Shown piece after piece: positions 1 to 9,987 of a DNA stretch of 37,816 bases. Within the stretch, counting starts at the first letter, position 1. Each line of letters begins with the position of its first letter. The stretch is from Fidelibacterota bacterium (GTDB lineage Bacteria > Fidelibacterota > Marinisomatia > Marinisomatales > TCS55): the NCBI GenBank assembly GCA_002730315.1, contig PBZW01000067.1, forward strand, positions 1 to 37,816, given 5' to 3'. A model generated the notes under the pieces. That model was not told where the DNA came from. It saw nothing but the letters and a program-made list of their open reading frames with translations, and did no database searches. The position numbers were made by a program, and so were the translations under genes.

Positions 1-567
1 AATAAGTTTATTATTATAAGCGGAAGCTATTTCCCTTGCTAATTCATAAGTTGTTAATTGGGGATGAGTGATGTAATAATAAAGGCTATAAACCCCACCA
101 CCCAAAAATATTATACCTGGAATAAGCAGAGGTTTTTCATCATCTGTGGTCTTTTCATCATAATAGCCCATTTCATCATAGGCATATGTGGTTTCCCCCT
201 CTTCAACTGTAGTGATTCCAACTAATCCCAAAGTTATTCCTGTATATGCTAAAAATTTCCATGGTAACTTAGTTCTTAATCCGAAATCTGGTGCCTCTTC
301 TTCAAAGCCAGTTAATGAAAAAAAATCTTCGGTTTTAAGTTGTTTATCAAGTCCTTGATATGCATTCCAATTTCTATAAGTAACTTTTCCGAATAACCCA
401 CTGGCTGGTTCAATCGTTATTTTTTGTCGGAAGTACTTTAACCTTTGTTCCTCATTTAAACCATCTATAACAGATTGTAAATTCGCATCATCGACGCTGA
501 CGCTTTGACCGAATCCAATTGTAATTGTAAATACTAATATTATACTATTTGATATTGTTAGTTTCAT
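1..567 (-). CDS. Hypothetical secreted/membrane protein, C-terminus truncated by window edge
   Basis: Manual translation from ATG at 567: MKLTISNSIILVFTITIGFGQSVSVDDANLQSVIDGL...; open to position 1 (189 codons); signal-peptide-like N-terminus; GGAGGA upstream at 571-576. Not in ORF track because it runs off the window. Confidence 0.75.
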   Translation of the reverse strand, partial: MKLTISNSIILVFTITIGFGQSVSVDDANLQSVIDGLNEEQRLKYFRQKITIEPASGLFGKVTYRNWNAYQGLDKQLKTEDFFSLTGFEEEAPDFGLRTKLPWKFLAYTGITLGLVGITTVEEGETTYAYDEMGYYDEKTTDDEKPLLIPGIIFLGGGVYSLYYYITHPQLTTYELAREIASAYNNKLI

Positions 568-752
568 ATTTCCTCCAGGTATTATGTCATAACAAAAGAA
601 AAAGTAACCATTTCCTATAAATCCATCAAGTATATTCTTCTAATTTTCTATTATAAATTGATTATAAGAGTCAGTTAAAGGATGAGTAGCGTTTTTTTCA
701 ATTATATATTTGCTTGATCAGCACTGGTTCCTGTAATTCATTTATTTGGAAA

Positions 753-1439
753 TTATATACCAAATCCAATACGGAGGTTCATGCTTCCGAATCCACTAAC
801 ATCAGGAACCACATCTTTCACGATCGTATAACGATAATTTATAAAAGTATCCAGCATTAGCAGTTTGAATTGTAAACCGGCTTGAATATGAAATCCGGTT
901 GCATCAATACCGTTATCATCTAAATAATCCGCTAGGTTAGATGCTAAATCTGAAGGGTCTCCACTTTCCAGATTTCCCCCAAGCAGTTCTTCTATCATAT
1001 CTATTGAAGCAACAGGAGTTGTTGTATGCGTATTCATTCCTCCTCCGGCATGGATCTTTGCGCCGCCTAAAACTGGAATTGAAAAGCCAAAGACCTTTTT
1101 TCTTAATGTGTAATAAATATCTGCACTTGCCCAGCCAAATTCTAATGGATCCATTGGTCCTGCAAAATTTTCAAAATTAATATCATATAAATTCCCTCGA
1201 AGATTTGCATCAACTTCCAGATCTATAAAAGGGATGGCATCAATATAAAGATAGCCACCAAAAACATACGCTCCATCAAAACTGCCGTTTGTCAGGGAAA
1301 CGTAAGGGGAACCTGTTTCAGGGCTTGATTCGGCAACACTAAAAGAACTTTGCCCGAATTGAAGACCTAGTCCCCCGATGGCAAAAATACTGGAGGAACA
1401 TAAAGTTGCTATCAAAAATAAATGTGTGAATTTTTTCAT
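753..1439 (-). CDS. Probable outer-membrane beta-barrel-like protein
   Basis: ORF 753..1472; start refined to MKKFTHLFLIATLCSSSIFA (signal peptide) at 1439 with AGGAGA upstream; alternating beta-like, glycine-rich sequence. Confidence 0.7.
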   Translation of the reverse strand: MKKFTHLFLIATLCSSSIFAIGGLGLQFGQSSFSVAESSPETGSPYVSLTNGSFDGAYVFGGYLYIDAIPFIDLEVDANLRGNLYDINFENFAGPMDPLEFGWASADIYYTLRKKVFGFSIPVLGGAKIHAGGGMNTHTTTPVASIDMIEELLGGNLESGDPSDLASNLADYLDDNGIDATGFHIQAGLQFKLLMLDTFINYRYTIVKDVVPDVSGFGSMNLRIGFGI

Positions 1440-1624
1440 GGATCTCTCCTTTAGTTTGCAGTTTATATACAATTAAGTTAAATGAACTTTGGTTAATATT
1501 TAAAGAAGGAAATCAAAAAAACTTTTAGAGAGATTTCATGCACTAAAAAACTTATAAACATAATATGTTTTCTTTTTCTATACACTGTTCAGTACTATAA
1601 ATTGACAGTGTCTGCTGATCATTT

Positions 1625-3868
1625 ATGAATCGTATTCTTATTTGCATTTTCTCATTTGCGGCTGTTCTTGCAGCACAAGTATATGTTTGGCCTACGGATG
1701 CCGGTAAATCTTTGAATTCCAACTTCGGTGAATTCCGGGACCGCCATTTCCATATGGGTATTGATATTAAAACCGGTGGTCGGGAAGGGGCGGAAGTACA
1801 TGCAGTCGCCGGTGGATATATTTCCAGGATGGTGACCAATTTCAAAGGTTATGGCAGGGCTTTATACGTGCAGCATCCTAACGGCAACACCAGCGTTTAT
1901 GCTCATTTATCTCATTTTAATCCAAAATTGGAGGGTTATTTAAAACATCATCAGAATGCCAATGAATCTTACATGGTTAACCAATATTTTGAGCCAAATG
2001 AAATAAAAGTAAAACAAGGGGAATTGCTGGCGTATACAGGAAATACGGGGCATTCCTTTGGCCCGCACCTGCACTTTGAGCTCCGCAACCAAAAAGAACA
2101 GCCATTAAACCCGCAAACCAATGGGTTCGCCATTGATGACCGCAGATCACCTGTATTGGAAGAAATAGCACTGATTCCTCTCAAAAAGGATTCCCGGGTA
2201 AACGGCAGTATTTTGCCGGTACAGGTACCATTTTTCAGTAATCCAGATGGTTCCTTTGAATTGGCAGATACACTCAACACATTTGGAGCCGTTGGTGTAG
2301 CTCTGCGAACCAAGGACAAACGCCAGGGATTTTCAGAATCATATCAGTTAAAATCCATTGCCTTGAGTATCGACGGAAACCTGACATACGACATAAATTA
2401 TAATATTCTTGATTATGCATTAAATGACCGCGTGCAATTGGTGCGCAACCATTCAATGCAGCGCTTAAACCTGGGGAAATTCCATAACCTGTATAATTTA
2501 AAGAAATACCCCCTTTCAACAGTGCAGCCAAAACGTCTATCAGGAAATCTGGAGCTGCCGCCGGGATACCATAAATTGCATGTTAAAGTAACGGATGCCA
2601 ATGGAAATACCGCTGAAGGAACGGGTTGGATCTTTTATCAACCACCCATTGATTTGATCATCCAGGATATAAGTCAAAGGGGGAAAGAACTCACGTTCAA
2701 CGTACAGTCAAAATTCATCAGTATCCCTTTAAAAAGTATTACCTGTTATTCATTTTCTTCTTCCGGGTTTGCTGTCCAGAAGGTTAAACCTTTACGGGTT
2801 GCAAAAAGCAGCGGCGGATTGCTCGTTACTTTGGACATGGGTAATATTTACAACCGTTCCCTGCAGTTCATTGCCAAAAACAAAATGGGGGCTTTTTCTA
2901 AACCACTAAATTGGCACCCGGAAAATGTTAATATATATTACCAGGCACAGCCTGACATAAAAGTGAACCAAGCACCCGCCGGCATTATCATTCAAATAGA
3001 AACCGGGAATATGGGTACAGACCATCCTGACCTGCATTTGAAAACACCAAAAAAACTTGTGGATATTGACTTGTATCAAATCCAGCCTTACACATTCATT
3101 TCTGCGCCGCTGGATATGCAAATATTTAAAAATGTAACCAACTTGCATGTCAGTATCAATAATGGCACTGATTACACATACAAATATGCTTTTAAGCCAG
3201 CCCTTGCGCTTCCTAACGGTCAGGCAACTGTTATTTCCGAAGATAAAATGTGTTCTTTACAATCTCTTAAATCAACATTTTACAGCCAGAGCCTGATTTG
3301 GATCGATGCTGTGGAAAAATCGGTGCCGCCGCCCCATGGAGATTTCCTGTCCAGGGTTTACCAGCTCCAGCCTTTTGATAATCCTATCCAGGATACTGTG
3401 CGCATTGGCATCCGTTATGATGAAAGCACTGCAAAACTGGATAAAAAGAGTTTATACTATTACGATCAGGATGACGGCTGGACATTTATCCCCTCGAAAG
3501 ATACCAAAAAGCGGAAAGTATTAACGGGCAGCCTGCGCAGCCTGGAAGCAGTGTGTATTTTACAAGATAATGTGCCGCCCAGCATTGAATCAACATTTCC
3601 AGCTGAAGGCGGAGAGTATTACTTTCAGGATGTAAAAATACTAAGTGCTAAAGTAGATGATCTGCTATCCGGGATCGCGGCAGAAGAAGCTGCCATGTCT
3701 ATGTCACTCGATGGCAATCGATTGCTATATGCCTTTCAACCCATCAGTCAACAATTATCATACAATTTACTGGATCAATTGAGTTTGGGTAATCATACGA
3801 TGACAGTATCAGTAAAGGATCGTGCAGGTAATGTTGACAGTACACGTGTAAATTTTGTGATTAAATAA
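1625..3868 (+). CDS. M23 family metallopeptidase with C-terminal extension
   Basis: HxG(x)nD-like HMGIDI, GHSFGPHLHFELR and VYAHLSHF motifs typical of M23/LytM; signal-peptide-like N-terminus. Confidence 0.9.
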   Translation: MNRILICIFSFAAVLAAQVYVWPTDAGKSLNSNFGEFRDRHFHMGIDIKTGGREGAEVHAVAGGYISRMVTNFKGYGRALYVQHPNGNTSVYAHLSHFNPKLEGYLKHHQNANESYMVNQYFEPNEIKVKQGELLAYTGNTGHSFGPHLHFELRNQKEQPLNPQTNGFAIDDRRSPVLEEIALIPLKKDSRVNGSILPVQVPFFSNPDGSFELADTLNTFGAVGVALRTKDKRQGFSESYQLKSIALSIDGNLTYDINYNILDYALNDRVQLVRNHSMQRLNLGKFHNLYNLKKYPLSTVQPKRLSGNLELPPGYHKLHVKVTDANGNTAEGTGWIFYQPPIDLIIQDISQRGKELTFNVQSKFISIPLKSITCYSFSSSGFAVQKVKPLRVAKSSGGLLVTLDMGNIYNRSLQFIAKNKMGAFSKPLNWHPENVNIYYQAQPDIKVNQAPAGIIIQIETGNMGTDHPDLHLKTPKKLVDIDLYQIQPYTFISAPLDMQIFKNVTNLHVSINNGTDYTYKYAFKPALALPNGQATVISEDKMCSLQSLKSTFYSQSLIWIDAVEKSVPPPHGDFLSRVYQLQPFDNPIQDTVRIGIRYDESTAKLDKKSLYYYDQDDGWTFIPSKDTKKRKVLTGSLRSLEAVCILQDNVPPSIESTFPAEGGEYYFQDVKILSAKVDDLLSGIAAEEAAMSMSLDGNRLLYAFQPISQQLSYNLLDQLSLGNHTMTVSVKDRAGNVDSTRVNFVIK

Positions 3869-4524
3869 TGTTTTTTCCTTACAAAGATGATAATCCCCGT
3901 ATCCTTGTTCCTGTCGTAACGTACGGTATCATTGCTGCCAATATGCTCATTTTTCTTTACCAGTTTTCCCTATCGATGTCAGGTTCCGAAGCAGAGGCCG
4001 GATTTATATATATGTTTGGGTTGATACCTGCCCAGTTCAACATTATTAATCTTTTTACATCCATGTTCCTCCATGGCGGTATCGCCCACATCCTGGGAAA
4101 TATGTGGTTCCTGTGGATCTTTGGCGATAACGTGGAAAGTGCCCTGGGACATACTCGTTATGCATTATTTTATATTCTGTGTGGCCTTGCTGCCGGGCTG
4201 GCGCAAGTCATTTTCAATATCGATTCCACAATACCCATGGTCGGCGCCAGCGGTGCCATTGCCGGTGTATTAGGCGCTTACTTGCTGCGTTATCCACATG
4301 CCCAGGTACATGTATTTGTTTTTATATTTATTTTCTTTACGACCATCCGGGTTCCCGCGATCATTGTACTTGGTATCTGGTTCTTAACCCAATTAACAAA
4401 CGGTCTGGCAACGATGGGTATCAACACCACGGGCGGTGTGGCCTGGTTTGCCCACATTGGCGGATTTGTTGCCGGGCTTGGTTTTAACTATGTGTTTCAA
4501 CAAATAAAATTCAAAGAGTATTAA
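3868..4524 (+). CDS. Rhomboid family intramembrane serine protease
   Basis: GASGAIAGVLGAY catalytic Ser motif, HGGIAHILGNMWFLWIFGDNVE, HIGGFVAGL; multiple TM segments; start overlaps preceding stop (TAATG). Confidence 0.92.
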   Translation: MFFPYKDDNPRILVPVVTYGIIAANMLIFLYQFSLSMSGSEAEAGFIYMFGLIPAQFNIINLFTSMFLHGGIAHILGNMWFLWIFGDNVESALGHTRYALFYILCGLAAGLAQVIFNIDSTIPMVGASGAIAGVLGAYLLRYPHAQVHVFVFIFIFFTTIRVPAIIVLGIWFLTQLTNGLATMGINTTGGVAWFAHIGGFVAGLGFNYVFQQIKFKEY

Positions 4525-4525
4525 T

Positions 4526-4906
4526 ATGGATAAATTAATAGCCGCAGCCCAGGCAATGCGCTCAAGGTCCCACGCACCTTATTCTAATTATAAGGTAGGC
4601 GCAGCTATCCTGACAGATGATGGAGACATAATCGGCGGCTGCAATATCGAATCCAGCAGTTATGGACTAACATGTTGTGCTGAACGGGTGGCAATATACC
4701 GGGCGGTTGCAGAGGGACATTCATCGTTCCAGGCTCTTGCTGTGGTTACAGAAAATGGTGGTTCCTTATGCGGTGCCTGCCGCCAGGTGGTGTGGGACTT
4801 ATGCGGTGATATTCCTATTTTTATCGCCGATCAAAATAACAATATTGAAGAAACATCAACTCGGCAACTCCTCCCGGAAGCCTTCGATCAGACAAAATTA
4901 AAATGA
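4526..4906 (+). CDS. cdd: Cytidine deaminase
   Basis: SHAPYSNYKVGAAI, CCAERVAIY and CGACRQV motifs. Confidence 0.93.
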   Translation: MDKLIAAAQAMRSRSHAPYSNYKVGAAILTDDGDIIGGCNIESSSYGLTCCAERVAIYRAVAEGHSSFQALAVVTENGGSLCGACRQVVWDLCGDIPIFIADQNNNIEETSTRQLLPEAFDQTKLK

Positions 4907-5535
4907 AGCATTCATCAATCTTAATTGGCATTGCCGGCGGCACCGGTTCAGGCAAAACATCTATCGCCCGGGAAATAATTAAGGAATTCACCACGGGTGA
5001 AGTCACTGTCATCCAGCTGGATTCATATTACAAGGACTTGGACAGTATGCCCCTGGAAGAAAGAAATCAACAGAATTTCGACCATCCCGACGCCATGGAT
5101 TTTGAGCTTTTGCACAAACATTTATCTTCATTAATGCAATGGGAAACAGTCAATATTCCAAGTTATGATTTCAGTACCCACACCCGTAAAAAAGAATCCG
5201 CACAAATCGACCCCCACCATGTACTTGTTGTGGAGGGCATTCTTACGCTCTGGGACGCCAAACTGCGTGAGCTGATGGATATTAAATTATTTGTGGAGAC
5301 ACCGGATGATATCCGCTTTATCCGCCGCCTAACACGAGACAGGGAAGAGCGTGAGCGCACCACACAATCTGTCATCGATCAATATTTGCATACGGTACGC
5401 CCCATGCACGAGCAGTTTGTTGAACCCATGAAAGTATACGCTGACCTTATTATCCCTGAAGGCGGGAAAAATAAAGTGGCTATAGATCTTATACGTACAA
5501 AAATAAAATCAATACTACCCGGACAGAGGTTATAA
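4903..5535 (+). CDS. udk: Uridine kinase
   Basis: GIAGGTGSGKTSIAREI P-loop, LDSYYKDL, NFDHPDAMDFELL; ATGA overlap with cdd. Confidence 0.95.
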   Translation: MKHSSILIGIAGGTGSGKTSIAREIIKEFTTGEVTVIQLDSYYKDLDSMPLEERNQQNFDHPDAMDFELLHKHLSSLMQWETVNIPSYDFSTHTRKKESAQIDPHHVLVVEGILTLWDAKLRELMDIKLFVETPDDIRFIRRLTRDREERERTTQSVIDQYLHTVRPMHEQFVEPMKVYADLIIPEGGKNKVAIDLIRTKIKSILPGQRL

Positions 5536-6099
5536 ATGACACTAACACCACGGGACGGTGGTTGGATAGAAGTAATTTGCGGTCCAATGTTTTGCGGCAA
5601 AACTGAAGAACTCATTCGCCGTTTAAGAAGAGCCCAGATCGCAAAAATGAAAACAGCTATTTTCAAACCTCTAATTGATGACCGCTATAGCGAAGAGCAC
5701 ATTGTTTCACATAATCAAATGAAAATGGAATCCTACCTCATCGACGATGCTGCTCATATCCTGAAGAAGGCCGATGGCGCTGAAGTTGTCGGCATTGATG
5801 AAGCTCAATTCCTTGGAGATAACCTGGTTGATGTATGCCAGGAATTGTCGGCTAATAAAAAGCGTGTGGTTGTAGCCGGGTTGGATAAAGATTACCTGGC
5901 CCGGCCTTTTGGCCCCATGCCTGAAATCATGTGCGCCGCTGATTACTTGGATAAACTACGGGCCATTTGCATTATCTGCGGCGAACCCGCTGGTTTTACC
6001 CAACGCCTTTCAGCCGATGCTGATCAGGTGGTTATTGGTGAAACTGACAAATATGAAGCACGCTGCAGAAGCTGCTATTTTAACAAAAAGGATAATTAA
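5536..6099 (+). CDS. tdk: Thymidine kinase (type II)
   Basis: GPMFCGKTEELIRRLRRA P-loop, GIDEAQF, zinc-ligand CIICG...CRSCYF. Confidence 0.95.
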   Translation: MTLTPRDGGWIEVICGPMFCGKTEELIRRLRRAQIAKMKTAIFKPLIDDRYSEEHIVSHNQMKMESYLIDDAAHILKKADGAEVVGIDEAQFLGDNLVDVCQELSANKKRVVVAGLDKDYLARPFGPMPEIMCAADYLDKLRAICIICGEPAGFTQRLSADADQVVIGETDKYEARCRSCYFNKKDN

Positions 6100-7319
6100 T
6101 GGAAAGATTTGTAGGTCTTCTAGGTATAGTTGTTTTACTGGGTATCGCGTTTGCTTTATCAAATAATAGAAAACAAATCAACATGCGTATCATTGGCTGG
6201 GGCCTAGGATTACAGGCGCTCTTTGCTGTATTTATTCTGAAGACTCCTGTTGGTGCTCCGCTGTTTGGTTATCTGGATAGGGCTTTTCGCAAACTGATCA
6301 GTTTTTCCGATGTGGGCAGTGATTTTCTTTTTAAATCTTTCGTCCCCAACGTCGGTTATCATGAAGCGATGATCAATTTTGCTTTTCGAGCCTTACCCAC
6401 CATTATATTTTTTTCCAGCTTAATGGCAGTCCTTTACCACTTTGGTATTATACAGTTTATTGTAAAATGGATTGCCCGTGCCATGCAGAAAACCATGGGT
6501 ACCAGTGGTTCTGAAACATTAAGTGTTTCTGCTAATATTTTCGTGGGTCAAACAGAAGCTCCGCTTATGGTCAGACCTTTTATAAATAAAATGACACAGT
6601 CTGAACTGATGGTTGTAATGACGGGCGGTTTTGCAACTGTTGCTGGCGGTGTACTGGCAATTTATGTTATGTGGCTCGCGGATATTCCTGGTATTGCCGG
6701 CCACTTATTGGCGGCGTCTGTGATGTCTGCCCCGGGAGCGCTGGTGATGGCAAAAATTATTTATCCTGAAACTGAAATGTCTGAAACGATGGGTGACCTG
6801 AAAGTGACTATAGAGCAAAAACATACAAATTCCATGGAAGCATTGGGTGAAGGAGCCACCAATGGCTTGAAGCTGGCGGCAAACGTTGGTGCCATGCTGG
6901 TTGCGTTCGTTTCGCTTGTTGCTATGGTGAACTATCTCCTTGGTTTCGCTGATACATCCATGGAAGCTATACTCGGTTTGATTTTTAAACCGCTAGCCTG
7001 GACTATGGGCGTACCTTGGTCAGAAGCCGGGACACTGGGAACACTTATGGGCAAAAAAATTGTACTTACAGAACTCATTGCGTATGGTGACTTGAAAGAA
7101 TTGATGTCTGCAGGGACTATTAGTGACAGGACAGCTATTATTGCCAGTTATGCCTTGTGCGGCTTCGCCAACTTTGGTTCCATTGGTATTCAATTGGGCG
7201 GTATAGGCGGGATGGCCCCGGAGCGAAAAACGGATCTGGCTAAACTGGTTACAAAAGCAATGATTGGTGGTGCCTTAGCTTCCTGGCTTACTGCAACTAT
7301 TGCAGGTTTATTGATTTAA
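6099..7319 (+). CDS. NupC-family concentrative nucleoside transporter
   Basis: GQTEAPLMVRPF and multi-TM sequence characteristic of CNT/NupC. Confidence 0.9.
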   Translation: MERFVGLLGIVVLLGIAFALSNNRKQINMRIIGWGLGLQALFAVFILKTPVGAPLFGYLDRAFRKLISFSDVGSDFLFKSFVPNVGYHEAMINFAFRALPTIIFFSSLMAVLYHFGIIQFIVKWIARAMQKTMGTSGSETLSVSANIFVGQTEAPLMVRPFINKMTQSELMVVMTGGFATVAGGVLAIYVMWLADIPGIAGHLLAASVMSAPGALVMAKIIYPETEMSETMGDLKVTIEQKHTNSMEALGEGATNGLKLAANVGAMLVAFVSLVAMVNYLLGFADTSMEAILGLIFKPLAWTMGVPWSEAGTLGTLMGKKIVLTELIAYGDLKELMSAGTISDRTAIIASYALCGFANFGSIGIQLGGIGGMAPERKTDLAKLVTKAMIGGALASWLTATIAGLLI

Positions 7320-7348
7320 TTCTTATTATCTACAAATAATTTTTCCTT

Positions 7349-7909
7349 ATGCGTTTGATTTTTATTGGACCCCCAGGTGTTGGTAAAGGTACCCAGGCAA
7401 GGCGTATCTGTGATTATTTTAGCATTCTACACCTTTCCACAGGTGATATCCTCAGGGATGAAATATCAAAAGATTCATACATCGGTCAATCAGCCAAATC
7501 ATTTATTGACGCTGGTCATTTAGTTCCAGATGATGTGTTATTAGAGATAATGTCCGGACGGCTTGCCCAAGAGGATTGCAATAGTGGTTATTGCCTGGAC
7601 GGATTTCCACGTACTATCCTCCAAGCAGAAGGTTTGGAAAATATACTTACGGATTTAAACCACGCACTTAATGCAGTTATCAGCATTGTTGCTGATGAAG
7701 AAGAATTAATAAACAGGCTGGTCTTGAGAGGTGAGACTTCCGGAAGATCCGATGACACTGCGGATATTATCCGTCAGCGCTTACAAATATACAGGCAGCA
7801 GACAGAACCATTAATTGAATTTTATGCACAGCGTAATTTGGTTAAAACAGTTGATGGTATTGGTGCAATACCTGAAATCACAGAACGAATTCAGAAGACA
7901 ATAGAATGA
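7349..7909 (+). CDS. adk: Adenylate kinase (short form)
   Basis: GPPGVGKGTQARRI, STGDILRDE, LDGFPRT, short LID region. Confidence 0.93.
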   Translation: MRLIFIGPPGVGKGTQARRICDYFSILHLSTGDILRDEISKDSYIGQSAKSFIDAGHLVPDDVLLEIMSGRLAQEDCNSGYCLDGFPRTILQAEGLENILTDLNHALNAVISIVADEEELINRLVLRGETSGRSDDTADIIRQRLQIYRQQTEPLIEFYAQRNLVKTVDGIGAIPEITERIQKTIE

Positions 7910-7910
7910 T

Positions 7911-8504
7911 ATGTTAAAGATTGGATTAACAGGCGGAATTGGTTGCGGAAAAAGCACAGCCAGTACAGTTTTAGCCGAATTAGGTGCTTATATTTTTGAC
8001 GCTGACAAAGTAGCAAAAAAAATGATCAATGAAAACTCAACTGTTCAAAGTGAATTAATTGCTGAATTCGGGACGGATATCATGGGACCGGGAAATGTTA
8101 TTGAACTGAAGAAACTTGGACGCATAACCCTCCAAGATGAAAATCATCAAATGCGCCTTAATTCAGTTGTACATCCTTATATTTATGATTTAATCGATGA
8201 GGAGTTTGAAAAAATTTCAATAAAGAATGAACATTCCATGTTTGTTGTGGATGGTGCGTTGATTTATGAATCTGGCTATGACCAACACCTTGATTATGTA
8301 ATTGTCATAACAGCGTTGATGAAAAACAGGATGGAACGAGCCATGTACAGGGGCTTGTTAACACGGCAGGAAATCCTGCAGCGGATAAAATTACAATGGT
8401 CAGAAGAAGAAAAAACAGGCTTGGCTGATTTTGTTGTTCATAATGACAGTACTGAAGAAAATCTGCAGAAGGAAATTACGGATATTTACAAGCGCATCGT
8501 TTAG
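7911..8504 (+). CDS. coaE: Dephospho-CoA kinase
   Basis: IGLTGGIGCGKSTASTVLAELGAYIFDADKVAK. Confidence 0.93.
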   Translation: MLKIGLTGGIGCGKSTASTVLAELGAYIFDADKVAKKMINENSTVQSELIAEFGTDIMGPGNVIELKKLGRITLQDENHQMRLNSVVHPYIYDLIDEEFEKISIKNEHSMFVVDGALIYESGYDQHLDYVIVITALMKNRMERAMYRGLLTRQEILQRIKLQWSEEEKTGLADFVVHNDSTEENLQKEITDIYKRIV

Positions 8505-8968
8505 CGTATGCTGCGACGCAAGGAGCGCGGTTTATCCAATATCTCCTTATAAATCATAGCCATACGAATATCATCTTGTTTTTGAAAAAATATCGAGTGG
8601 GAGGTGACTTTTTTTATCTCTTTATGAGCAATGGTTGATATTTTAGCATGCTTACCTAAAGTAGATAGGTCAGATTTAGCCAAATGGATATCTTCCAAAG
8701 GAATTTCTGGTATTAACTCTTCTGGTTTATCTTCAAATATAACTTCTTCAATTTCCTCATCCAGTTCTTCAAACACAGATTCTTCCAATTCATCTTCACC
8801 ACTATCAACAATATCAGCGAAGATTTCCTTAACAAAATCCGGTGTTTGCCAGCCGGTGTCCTCATCCTGTTCCAATTGTTGCCTGGCGGCTTTTTGCTGT
8901 CGTTTTTTCATCATGATAGACAGCATGTATAAAATTAGCAGAAAAAGCCAGTAACCAAGGCTATCCAT
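8501..8968 (-). CDS. Hypothetical small membrane protein with acidic C-terminal region
   Basis: N-terminal TM (YWLFLLILYMLSIMM), then Glu/Asp-rich stretch; start overlaps floA stop (TAATG). Confidence 0.75.
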   Translation of the reverse strand: MDSLGYWLFLLILYMLSIMMKKRQQKAARQQLEQDEDTGWQTPDFVKEIFADIVDSGEDELEESVFEELDEEIEEVIFEDKPEELIPEIPLEDIHLAKSDLSTLGKHAKISTIAHKEIKKVTSHSIFFQKQDDIRMAMIYKEILDKPRSLRRSIR

Positions 8969-9975
8969 TAATCTTCATCCTCCGGGCCTCGCGAAGATTC
9001 TTCACCCATACCGGAGATGGATTCCCGCATACCTGTATCCGCTTTGATATTCTGCATATTGTAATAATCAAAGATACCCAAATTCCCTTCACGGAATGCT
9101 TGGGCCATTGCTTTGGGAACCTCTGCTTCTGCTGCTACAACCTTGGCTTGCATTTCCTGGGTACGAGCTTTCATTTCCTGTTCTTCAGCAACAGCCATGG
9201 CCCGACGTGTTTCAGCTCTGGCTTGGGCAACCCTTAAATCAGCTTCAGCTTGGTCCGCCTGCAGCCTTGCACCGATATTTTTACCCACATCGAGGTCTGC
9301 AATATCAATGGAAAGTATTTCAAATGCCGTTCCGGCATCTAAACCTTTTTGTAATACAGCTTTTGAAATATTATCCGGGTTTTCCAATACGGCAGAATAA
9401 TTACTTGAAGAACCAATTGCGCTTACAATGCCTTCACCCACACGGGCAATAATTGTATCATCCGTTGCACCACCAACCAAACCGGGGATATTTGTACGAA
9501 CAGTGACACGGGCACGTGCTTTCAATTCGATGCCATCCTTGGCTACTGCGGATAAATATCCTTCTTTTGGGGCATCAATCACTTTCGGATAAACACTGGT
9601 TGCCACTGCTGCCAGTACATCCCGCCCTGCAAGATCAATAGCAGTTGTTGTTTCAAACGTAAGTGCAATATTGGCTTTTTCAGCTGCAATGAGCGCAGAT
9701 ACAATGTTTACAACTTGTCCACCTGCCAGTTGATGTGTTTCCAGCATATCCGTGGAAATGGATTGCAGTCCCGCTTTGTGTAGATTAATGATACCATCTA
9801 CAATTAATCTGGGTGATATTTTCCGCAAACGCATACGGATGAGATCTATAATAGAAATGGGACCCAAACCCAAACTAACCACGGACTGCACCCACAATCC
9901 CAACGGTACAAAATAGAAGAACAATACTAAAAAGACGAGTAGTAAAGACAAAAAGATTATTGAACCGATAGCCAT
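8968..9975 (-). CDS. floA: Flotillin-like protein FloA
   Basis: N-terminal membrane segment, [52 protein letters not shown] coiled coil typical of FloA/YqfA. Confidence 0.93.
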   Translation of the reverse strand: MAIGSIIFLSLLLVFLVLFFYFVPLGLWVQSVVSLGLGPISIIDLIRMRLRKISPRLIVDGIINLHKAGLQSISTDMLETHQLAGGQVVNIVSALIAAEKANIALTFETTTAIDLAGRDVLAAVATSVYPKVIDAPKEGYLSAVAKDGIELKARARVTVRTNIPGLVGGATDDTIIARVGEGIVSAIGSSSNYSAVLENPDNISKAVLQKGLDAGTAFEILSIDIADLDVGKNIGARLQADQAEADLRVAQARAETRRAMAVAEEQEMKARTQEMQAKVVAAEAEVPKAMAQAFREGNLGIFDYYNMQNIKADTGMRESISGMGEESSRGPEDED

Positions 9976-9987
9976 TATTATTTTCCT

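Noticed and set aside
7320-7348. Possible terminator between nupC and adk
   Set aside because: Only a short AT-rich imperfect stem (TTATT...AATAA) without GC core.
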